Origin: SZUA-309 sp050185825
GTDB taxonomy: Bacteria > Pseudomonadota > Gammaproteobacteria > Pseudomonadales > Azotimanducaceae
Direction: 5' to 3'
Assembly: GCA_050185825.1 (NCBI GenBank)
Contig: JBFWZA010000007.1
Span: 186,001-250,000, forward strand
DNA length: 64,000 nt
Numbering within the stretch: position 1 is the first letter of the stretch; every line of letters starts with the position of its first letter. Both the position numbers and the translations under genes were made by a program. Of the stretch, positions 57,921 through 64,000 are shown piece by piece. The notes under the pieces are model-generated. The model was given only the letters and a program-made list of their open reading frames with translations, did no database searches and had not been told where the DNA came from.

Positions 57921-59005
57921 GATGCGGCGGGCTCCGGCTCGTCGCCGGATTCGACGACCACCGTGCGCGTCGGAAAGGCGATCTCGGCGCCGTGGCTGTC
58001 GATGATGCGGGCGATCCGGAGCAGCACGTCCTCCTTGATCTGGTGGTACTCGGCCCAGACGGTGGTGCGGGTGAACGCGTAGATGAAGAAGTCGAGCGAC
58101 GATGGTCCGAAGGCGTTGAAGTTCACCATCAGCGTCCGCGCCTGCTCGATGTCCGGATGCTCCTTGAGCATGGTCCGGACGTCATCGAGGATGGCCTCGA
58201 GCACCCCGACGTCCCGGTAGCGGACGCCGATGGTCTCGTAGATCCGCCGGTTGGTCATGCGTGAAGGATTCTCGACGGAGATGGACGTGAAGGTGCTGTT
58301 GGGCACGTACAGCGGCCGCGCGTCGAACGTGCGGATGCGGGTCAGCCGCCAGCCGATGTCCTCCACCGTGCCCTCGATGTTCTTGTCCGGCGAGCGGATC
58401 CAGTCCCCCACCGAGAACGGCCGGTCCAGGAAGACCATCACCGCGCCGAAGAAGTTCGCCAGCAGATCGCGGGCCGCGAAGCCGACCGCGATGCCGCCGA
58501 CCCCGCCGAAGGCCAGCACGCCGGAGATGGAGAACCCGAGCGTCTGCATCGCCATCAGCACCACGGTGATGATCACGCTGGCCCGCAGCAGCTTGCCCAC
58601 GGCCGCCGCCGTAGTGGGATCGGCGGGATTGTCTCGGTACTCGCCATCGGCGATGTGCTGTTCCACGAAGCCGATGAAGCGCACGGCAAACCAGCCGAGC
58701 AGGGCCAGCACCCCCACCTGCCGGACCTCGTCGACGATCTCGAAGATCTCGGCCTGCACCGCCTCGCCGCCGACCGACTCCGCGGCCAGGCTGATGCCGA
58801 GCAGCCAGATCAGCCAGCCGACGGGCCCCCGGGCCGCATCCAGCAGCGCGTCGTCGTAGAGGTTGTGGGTCTTCGCCAGGCCGTCGGCCAGGCGGGCCAG
58901 GAAGTGGCGCGCGAGCCAGTGAATGGCCGCGGTGGCGAGCACCACCGCGAAGACCTCGCCTGCCCAGGCGTTCTCGCCCAGGTATTCCTTCAGGAACTCC
59001 AGCAT
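57917..59005 (-). CDS. MscS family mechanosensitive channel
   Basis: 362 residues. N-terminal helices (ENAWAGEVFAVVLATAAIHWLARHFLARL; GPVGWLIWLLGISLAAESVGG; VGVLALLGWFAVRFIGFV), then the MscS core helix and beta domain: VLAFGGVGGIAVGFAARDLLANFFGAVMVFLDRPFSVGDWIRSPD, the Gly/Ala-rich TM3 with the FGGVGGIAVGFAARDLLANF signature. C-terminal vestibule portion ends EIAFPTRTVVVESGDEPEPAAS. Gated release of ions under hypo-osmotic shock is expected. Start overlaps the hpt ATG by 4 bp. Confidence 0.88.
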   Translation of the reverse strand: MLEFLKEYLGENAWAGEVFAVVLATAAIHWLARHFLARLADGLAKTHNLYDDALLDAARGPVGWLIWLLGISLAAESVGGEAVQAEIFEIVDEVRQVGVLALLGWFAVRFIGFVEQHIADGEYRDNPADPTTAAAVGKLLRASVIITVVLMAMQTLGFSISGVLAFGGVGGIAVGFAARDLLANFFGAVMVFLDRPFSVGDWIRSPDKNIEGTVEDIGWRLTRIRTFDARPLYVPNSTFTSISVENPSRMTNRRIYETIGVRYRDVGVLEAILDDVRTMLKEHPDIEQARTLMVNFNAFGPSSLDFFIYAFTRTTVWAEYHQIKEDVLLRIARIIDSHGAEIAFPTRTVVVESGDEPEPAAS

Positions 59006-59021
59006 TGGCTTAAGTGATCTG

Positions 59022-60656
59022 TCAGAAGTACTTGGTCAGTTCCAGCTCGATATAGTCGTCGTGGGCAACCGAAGCGCCCTTGTTGGCTGGGTCGAACGGG
59101 TCGTCCGGATTCAGCGGATCCGCGCCGAAGAACGCCCTGCTCTCCACCAGCAGCGTCCAAGTCTCGCCCAGACGGCGGCTCGCTTCCAGCGACAGGATGG
59201 TCTCGGACGACTCCAGGTCGAAGGTGACGCCGATCAGCGCCTGGGTGTCGCCCAGATCGTTGAAGGCCCAGCGGTTCGCCACCGACAGATCGTTCTCGTA
59301 GAACGTGTCGAAGGCACCGTCTCCACGGTCGTCGTACGAATACTCCACCACCAGCCCGAGATCCGCCCGGGTGCCGAAGGCACCGACGAGCGTGCGCTCG
59401 AAGCCCGTGGTGAACGCGTAGTAGCGGTCCGGGAAGTTGCTGCGGGTGATGGCCTCCAGCTTGAATGCCCAGTCGCCGCGGATCGCCTGGGCATCCACTC
59501 CGGTCTGATCCACCACCGGGTAGATGGGCACGAGCCACTGGCGACCCGCGTCGTCGGTGGTCACGTCGAAGAGCGGCGCTCTGGAGGTGCCGCTGAAGTG
59601 ATAGAGCCCGAACTCCAGCGGCCCGAGGTGATGCGACCAGCGGATGGCGCCGTCGATCCGGTCGTCCCCGTCGCTCGACTGGTACAGGGCCTCATCGGTG
59701 TCCACCGGAATGAAGTAGCGGGGCCGGCCGTTCACGCCGCTGAAGGTGCGCTCCCGGAAGCCGGGCAGCACGAACAGGTCCAGGATGCCCCAGTCACGCA
59801 CCAGCGACAGCTGAACCATCGGCTGACCCAGCTTCTCCTCGCCGTCGATGTCTTCCACCAGATCGGTCTGGTTGATCACGTCGACCAGATGGTTGAACTC
59901 GGTGACCCCCCAGAACACCTGCTTCACGCCCACCGACAGATCCCAGTCGTCGCCGACCAGCGTCCAGAATCCTTCCCGGAGGTCGAAGTGGGTACGCTCG
60001 TCGTCCTCCGAGTCGTAGCGGTAGAACGGCGTCAGCGTGAGGCTCTGTCGCTCCTGGTCCCAGGCCCGGTAATACTCGAGCTGGACGCTGACCGACGGAT
60101 GAAAGTTGCTCTGACCGTAGAGCCCCTCCTCGAAGAACGTCCGCGCCTGGGCACCGATGTCCAGATCGACGAGCTGCACGGCGGCGCGCTCTCCCACCGC
60201 GTCCGCCGGAATGGTTTCCGCAGGCCGCACCGGCGGCTCCATGCTCGACCGCCGCTGCGGATTGGGTGCCCGTACCGGCTCCGGCAGCGGTGCATCCTGA
60301 GTCTCGGCCTGCGCCACCGCGTCCGGCTGGACATCGGCCGGCACCTGCTGCGGCCGCGGCTCCAGGTCCAGCAGCCGCCAGTAGCTGAGCTGGCGGCTGT
60401 CGGCAATCCTGCGCACGCGATCGGCGGCCTCGCTGTCGGCGGGTGCGGCGACGACCCGGAAGGTGTCGCGGCCGTCCGCCGCGCTGCCCGCCTCGACCAC
60501 CACGTCCACGTTCAGCAGCGCGCGCATGCGGCTGGCCCAGTTCTCCGCGTTCTGAACGTTCTGGAAGCTGCCGAAGACGAGTCGCTCAGCGCTCCAGGCA
60601 GTGGGCGCCGCGAAGAGGACTCCCGTCAGCAGGCCAGTGAGCAGCGGACGCTTCAC
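59022..60656 (-). CDS. Predicted outer-membrane beta-barrel protein with N-terminal SPOR-like domain
   Basis: 544 residues. RPLLTGLLTGVLFAAPTAWSAERL is a signal peptide with SPOR-like residues (LVFGSFQNVQNAENWASRMRALLNVDVVV, about residues 26-54), a domain that binds peptidoglycan lacking peptide stems. A Pro-rich linker (about 100-160) leads to a beta-barrel: alternating-residue strands rich in Tyr and Trp and typical porin turns, ending LELTKYF with a terminal Phe, the Bam insertion signature. The closest group by look is DUF1302-type outer membrane proteins; a channel role is inferred. Encoded downstream of, and in the same direction as, the next gene. Confidence 0.68.
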   Translation of the reverse strand: MKRPLLTGLLTGVLFAAPTAWSAERLVFGSFQNVQNAENWASRMRALLNVDVVVEAGSAADGRDTFRVVAAPADSEAADRVRRIADSRQLSYWRLLDLEPRPQQVPADVQPDAVAQAETQDAPLPEPVRAPNPQRRSSMEPPVRPAETIPADAVGERAAVQLVDLDIGAQARTFFEEGLYGQSNFHPSVSVQLEYYRAWDQERQSLTLTPFYRYDSEDDERTHFDLREGFWTLVGDDWDLSVGVKQVFWGVTEFNHLVDVINQTDLVEDIDGEEKLGQPMVQLSLVRDWGILDLFVLPGFRERTFSGVNGRPRYFIPVDTDEALYQSSDGDDRIDGAIRWSHHLGPLEFGLYHFSGTSRAPLFDVTTDDAGRQWLVPIYPVVDQTGVDAQAIRGDWAFKLEAITRSNFPDRYYAFTTGFERTLVGAFGTRADLGLVVEYSYDDRGDGAFDTFYENDLSVANRWAFNDLGDTQALIGVTFDLESSETILSLEASRRLGETWTLLVESRAFFGADPLNPDDPFDPANKGASVAHDDYIELELTKYF

Positions 60657-60665
60657 ACGCAGGCC

Positions 60666-61475
60666 TCATCGCGCCCGGCGAAGGCTGTTGGTGGAAAAAT
60701 CCCGCTCCGCGTCGAGGCCCGTGCCGAAGGCGTAGTTCGACCAGGTCAGCTCCGTGGATTTGCCGGTCTGGACGTTGCTCATCAGCATCCGACCGGCCTT
60801 CCAGAATCTGCCGTAGAGCTGGTAGCCATCCACGTCGAGCGTCTTCAGGAGCCGGTTCTGGCGGTCGTAGTAGTCGATGTGCTGGATCCGGAAGGCTTCG
60901 CTGTCCAGCGTCACCACCTGGCGCCCGTAGCCGGAGTGCTCGTCCGTGGGGATGCGCTCGACGACGTAGGCGGCGCCATCGTCAGCCGTCTCCAGCAGAC
61001 GGTAGGTGTACTTCTCCACCTCTTCGAGGGCCATGTCCTCGTAGGCGAACTCGCTCGAGAGAAACGGTCCGGACTTGTTCTGGCTGGCGATGCGCTTCAC
61101 CCGCTTCAGCGCCGGCAGGTACATCCACTGGTCGTCCGGATCGTACTTGTGGGCGTAACTCAGCAGCGCCGTGCCGCCGATGGACTTCGGCGTCTCGAAC
61201 ACCACCAGCAGCCGGTCACCGTCGTCCGGCATCTCCAGCTGCCGGATCCGGAGGCTGCGCCGGGATTCGGCGCCCTGAGAGGTGCGCAGGATCATCTCCA
61301 GATCCACCTGCAGATCGCCATAACCGGACTCCCGACGATCCGCCTCCCGGAACACAGCCTCACCGGCGGCCTCGGGCGACAGACCCGCGAGGGAGAACGC
61401 GCCCTCGTCCGCCGCGGCAGGCACCGCGCAGGCGACGAGGAGCGGGACGAGCAGAGCGATGAGACGGGGGGCCAT
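60666..61475 (-). CDS. Outer-membrane lipoprotein-sorting protein family
   Basis: 269 residues from ATG 61475 with AGGATG upstream. APRLIALLVPLLVACAVPAAADEG is a signal peptide (the LVAC could also be a lipobox). The body, DLEMILRTSQGAESRRSLRIRQLE, then ALLSYAHKYDPDDQWMYLPALKRVKRIASQNKSGPFLSSEFAYEDMA, ends VTLDSEAFRIQHIDYYDRQNRLLKTLDV. This is the DUF4292/LolB-like group of lipoprotein-sorting proteins, often paired with MMPL/RND transporters or beta-barrels. Partner here is the downstream SPOR/beta-barrel gene, 9 bp away, implying a two-gene envelope operon. Confidence 0.78.
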   Translation of the reverse strand: MAPRLIALLVPLLVACAVPAAADEGAFSLAGLSPEAAGEAVFREADRRESGYGDLQVDLEMILRTSQGAESRRSLRIRQLEMPDDGDRLLVVFETPKSIGGTALLSYAHKYDPDDQWMYLPALKRVKRIASQNKSGPFLSSEFAYEDMALEEVEKYTYRLLETADDGAAYVVERIPTDEHSGYGRQVVTLDSEAFRIQHIDYYDRQNRLLKTLDVDGYQLYGRFWKAGRMLMSNVQTGKSTELTWSNYAFGTGLDAERDFSTNSLRRAR

Positions 61476-61543
61476 CTGACACATCCTGGGGGTATGCGCC
61501 CCGGATAGTATGCAAACCGCCTGGGGGTGTGCAAACGGCGCAC

Positions 61544-61563
61544 TACTGTATATACTGCCAGCC
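61544..61563. promoter_or_regulatory. LexA box 1
   Basis: CTG at 61546-61548 and CAG at 61559-61561 with ten bases between (CTG-N10-CAG), in TACTGTATATACTGCCAG. Close to the gammaproteobacterial SOS consensus. It lies 85 bp upstream of the lexA start. Confidence 0.75.
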
Positions 61564-61583
61564 CACTGTATATCCGAACAGGT
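61564..61583. promoter_or_regulatory. LexA box 2
   Basis: A second CTG-N10-CAG (61566-61568 and 61579-61581) in CTGTATATCCGAACAG, phased about two helical turns from box 1. Tandem boxes are typical of autoregulated lexA promoters. The divergent gene starts 69 bp away and may share regulation. Confidence 0.75.
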
Positions 61584-61647
61584 CACATGCGACCTGTCGG
61601 AAACCTGATATCAATTCTACGTATAGGCGTTAACCAACAGAGATCCC

Positions 61648-62250
61648 ATGGAAAACCTCACCTCCAGACAGGCTCAGGTGCTGGACCTGATCCGACAGTA
61701 CATCGGCGACACGGGTTATCCGCCCACCCGGGCGGACATCGCCCGCGAGCTCGGCTTCCGGTCGCCGAACGCGGCGGAAGAGCACCTCAAAGCCCTGGCC
61801 CGGAAGGGCGCCATCGAGATGATTCCAGGCACCTCCCGTGGCATCCGGCTGCCGGACGACGCCGGGTTGCCCATCGTCGGCCGGGTCGCCGCCGGCAGCC
61901 CGATCCTGGCGGCGGAGCACATCGAGGACCGGGTGGAGATTCCCGCCGGGTTCTTCCAGCCCCGGGCGGACTTCCTGCTCCGGGTGCGCGGAGACAGCAT
62001 GATCCGGGCCGGGATCCTGGATGGAGACCTGCTCGCGGTGCATAAGACGCCGGAGGCGTCGAACGGCCAGATCGTGGTGGCGCGCATCGAGGAAGAGGTC
62101 ACGGTGAAGCGCTTCCAGCGCACCCGCCAGCGCAACCGGGTCCTGCTGCTCGCCGAGAACGAGGACTACGCCCCCATCGAGGTGGATCTGAAGGAACAGA
62201 GCTTCCAGATCGAAGGGTTGTCTGTCGGCGTGATCCGGCAGTCGCTCTGA
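61648..62250 (+). CDS. lexA: SOS repressor LexA
   Basis: 200 residues. The winged HTH (LTSRQAQVLDLIRQYIGDTGYPPTRADIARELGFRSPNAAEEHLKALARKGAIEM) is followed by the autocleavage site GRVAAGSPI (cut between Ala and Gly), the catalytic Ser in LLRVRGDSMIRAGILDGD and the base Lys in EVTVKRFQR. Represses SOS genes and itself. Ribosome binding site near 61635 and two LexA boxes upstream. In Pseudomonas sulA follows lexA; here there is no sulA. Confidence 0.96.
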   Translation: MENLTSRQAQVLDLIRQYIGDTGYPPTRADIARELGFRSPNAAEEHLKALARKGAIEMIPGTSRGIRLPDDAGLPIVGRVAAGSPILAAEHIEDRVEIPAGFFQPRADFLLRVRGDSMIRAGILDGDLLAVHKTPEASNGQIVVARIEEEVTVKRFQRTRQRNRVLLLAENEDYAPIEVDLKEQSFQIEGLSVGVIRQSL

Positions 62251-62259
62251 CGCTCTGAC

Positions 62260-62320
62260 GCCCAGGCGCTAGCCGTCAGTGCCAGGCGGGAACCGTCAGT
62301 GCCAGGCGGGAACCGTCAAT
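62260..62320. repeat. Three tandem 20-bp repeats after lexA
   Basis: GCCAGGCGGGAACCGTCAGT-like units: one diverged copy at 62260-62280 (GCGCTAGCC instead of GCGGGAACC), then two near-perfect copies at 62281-62300 and 62301-62320, the third ending in the stop codon of the opposing gene. It occupies the short convergent gap. Confidence 0.85.
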
Positions 62321-62621
62321 GAACGGTCGGTGGTGACGGTGTGTCCGGCTCGAGCTCGATCGTCTCGCCACCGAGGAAGTCCGTCGCCGCATCGATCATC
62401 GCCTCGGCCACGCCCACCAGCTCGCCACCGAGCATGTCCTTCACCTCGTCCGAGAAGCTGATCCGGACCAGCGGCTCGCGTCCCCTGAGCTCGGCGACCG
62501 GCACTGATGGCGGATTGTGCACCGTGATCTCTCCGTGGGTCCGGGGTTCGGCGTCGCCTTCCGCTTCGCGAAGCACGATGTCGCCGTTCTCGAGCTGCGT
62601 GATCTCCAGATAGATGCTCAT
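62316..62621 (-). CDS. Small conserved protein next to topA (Pseudomonas PA3009-like)
   Basis: 101 residues. MSIYLEITQLENGDIVLREAEG is a recurring start among gammaproteobacterial homologues. FSDEVKDMLGGELVGVAEAMIDAAT is helical. No enzymatic motif, signal peptide or membrane segment. The lexA - small gene - topA order is as in Pseudomonas, and the role is unknown. Confidence 0.75.
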   Translation of the reverse strand: MSIYLEITQLENGDIVLREAEGDAEPRTHGEITVHNPPSVPVAELRGREPLVRISFSDEVKDMLGGELVGVAEAMIDAATDFLGGETIELEPDTPSPPTVH

Positions 62622-62644
62622 CTCACCTCGTTGCCAGTGAAGGG

Positions 62645-64000
62645 CTATGCGCCGTCATCACCCGATGTCGGGCGCGGCGCGGTTTTTTTCCGGGGGGGCG
62701 TCTTCTTGCGGGCGGTCTTTCTGGCCGCCGTCTTCTTTGCCGGCGTTTTTTCAGCCGGGGCCTTCGCGGGTTTCGCTTCCTCCACCCAGCGACCGTCCAC
62801 ATAGAACGCTTTCCAGCCCGTGGCCTTGCCGTCCACCTCGGACTGAACGTACTGCTCCCGTGTCTTGCGGGCATACCGGATCACAGCCGGCAGGCCGTCC
62901 GGATCGGCCTGTGGCGCGTCCAGCAGATACTTGAACTTGGGGTCCAGCTCGTTGGCGTGCGGCTTGATCTCCGTCACCAGCGGCGCCCGGGTCTCCCGGT
63001 TGCGCGGGAACTGGCTGGCCGCCAGGAACAGACCCGAGGCGCCGTCGCGCAGCAGATAGAAGTCGTCCACCTTCTCGCAGCGCAGCTCCGGCATGGGTAT
63101 CGGATCCGCCTTCGGTGGCGCCGGCTCGCCGTTGCGGAGCAGCTTGCGGGTGTTCTTGCAGGTGTCGCTGGTGCAGCCGAAGTACTTGCCGAAGCGGCCG
63201 GATTTGAGCTGCATGTCCGCGCCGCACTTGTCGCACTCGATCACCGGACCGTCGTAGCCCTTGATCCGGAAGCTGCCCTGCTCCACCGCGAATCCAGGAC
63301 AGTCCGGGTTGTTGCCGCAGACGTGCAGCTTGCGCTGCTCGTCCACCAGATAGCTGTCCATGGGCGTCTGGCAGATGGGGCATTTCCACTTCGTGCGCAG
63401 AAGCCTCGACTCGCCTTCGGCGTCCTGATCCACGTCCACCACCTCATCCCCCGAGATCAGGTTCATGGTGTTGGTGCAGCGTTCCTTGGGCGGCAGGTTG
63501 TATCCGGAGCAGCCGAGGAAGACCCCCGTGCTGCCGGTACGCACCTGCATGTGCCGACCGCAGCGGTCGCAGACCACATCCGTATCCGTGGGCTCGTTCG
63601 AGCGCATGCCGCCCTTTTCCTGCTGGGCGACCTCGAGCTTGCCGGAGAAGTCGTCATAGAACTCGTCGAGCACGTTCTCCCAGTCCGCATCGCCTTCCGC
63701 GATCTGGTCGAGCTCCTTTTCCATCTGCGCGGTGAAACCGTAGTCGAGCAGGTTCTCGAACTGCTCCAGCAGCCGGTCGGTGACCAGCTCGCCGATCCGC
63801 TCCGCGTGAAACCGCTTGTTCTTCAGGGAAACGTAGCCGCGATCCTGAATGGTGGAGATGATCGCGGCATAGGTGGACGGGCGGCCGATGCCGCGTTTCT
63901 CGAGCTCGCGGACGAGGCTGGCTTCGCCATAGCGCGGCGGCGGCTTCGTGAAGTGCTGAACGCCTTCGGCGTCTTCCAGCTTCAGCACCTCGCCCACCTG
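62645..64000 (-). CDS. topA: DNA topoisomerase I, C-terminal part (N-terminus beyond window)
   Basis: The minus strand is open from the window edge to the stop at 62645; about 450 residues are visible. YVSLKNKRFHAERIGELVTDRLLEQFENLLDYGFTAQMEKELDQIAEG is the end of the topo I catalytic core, and the catalytic Tyr region lies beyond the window. Then three zinc ribbons: CDRCGRHMQVRTG, CPICQTPMDSYL and CDKCGADMQLKSGRFGKYFGC. A Lys-rich tail (TPAKKTAARKTARKKTPPRKK) ends it. Relaxes negative supercoils. Last gene of the conserved lexA-topA block. Confidence 0.95.
   Translation of the reverse strand, partial: QVGEVLKLEDAEGVQHFTKPPPRYGEASLVRELEKRGIGRPSTYAAIISTIQDRGYVSLKNKRFHAERIGELVTDRLLEQFENLLDYGFTAQMEKELDQIAEGDADWENVLDEFYDDFSGKLEVAQQEKGGMRSNEPTDTDVVCDRCGRHMQVRTGSTGVFLGCSGYNLPPKERCTNTMNLISGDEVVDVDQDAEGESRLLRTKWKCPICQTPMDSYLVDEQRKLHVCGNNPDCPGFAVEQGSFRIKGYDGPVIECDKCGADMQLKSGRFGKYFGCTSDTCKNTRKLLRNGEPAPPKADPIPMPELRCEKVDDFYLLRDGASGLFLAASQFPRNRETRAPLVTEIKPHANELDPKFKYLLDAPQADPDGLPAVIRYARKTREQYVQSEVDGKATGWKAFYVDGRWVEEAKPAKAPAEKTPAKKTAARKTARKKTPPRKKTAPRPTSGDDGA

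Overview
The window reads as chromosome of a GC-rich gammaproteobacterium. The right two thirds keep a gene neighbourhood known from Pseudomonas: nqrABCDEF, a long GAPDH, mfd, csiV, methylthioinosine phosphorylase, then lexA, a small conserved gene and topA. Genes for Na+-translocating NADH:quinone reductase, 2-oxoacid:ferredoxin oxidoreductase and a TAXI-type TRAP transporter fit an aerobic or facultative aquatic lifestyle. A gene with an in-frame UGA followed by a bacterial SECIS-type hairpin implies that the organism decodes selenocysteine. I cannot fix the genus.

Bases 1-21,090 are accessory DNA, visibly poorer in GC than the rest. The genes are mostly single, on both strands, and of types typical of cassettes and islands: seven GNAT acetyltransferase genes, an aminoglycoside-phosphotransferase-like kinase, a cytoplasmic class-A beta-lactamase-like protein, VOC, GFA, GrpB, HAD and SDR proteins, and several unknowns. 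Broken genes are present (a VOC tail, a truncated GFA, a frameshifted GrpB). Inside it, 11.08-14.76 kb looks like an integron cassette array: six plus-strand genes, five of which end inside an RYYYAAC-like R'' box, and whose starts mostly lie a few bases (at most about 35) after a GTTRRRY-like R' box, with related attC-like sequences between them. No integrase is in the window. A divergent XRE regulator and lipoprotein pair shares a perfect inverted repeat. Phage-like small genes lie at 19.9-20.9 kb, and the low-GC DNA stops at a tRNA-Ser(GGA) gene next to the 4.5S SRP RNA gene, a plausible island boundary.

Bases 21.3-38.4 kb hold metabolic and transport genes: an acyltransferase, a DUF486 protein, queF, an AGCS symporter, endonuclease V, an ATP-grasp/alpha-E plus transglutaminase pair, an alkylsulfatase, a TRAP transporter, divergent bfr and bfd with a Fur-like site, then DUF427, the GrdB/PrdB-like selenoprotein, an 18-bp minisatellite, a class V aminotransferase and a TM2 protein.

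Bases 38.4-64 kb are the core block. On the minus strand are the nqr operon, gap, and a three-gene 2-oxoacid:ferredoxin oxidoreductase operon. A retropepsin-like protease, mfd-csiV, a purine salvage pair with MscS, and an envelope pair (SPOR/beta-barrel protein and outer membrane lipoprotein-sorting protein) follow. lexA has two LexA boxes, and topA runs off the right edge.
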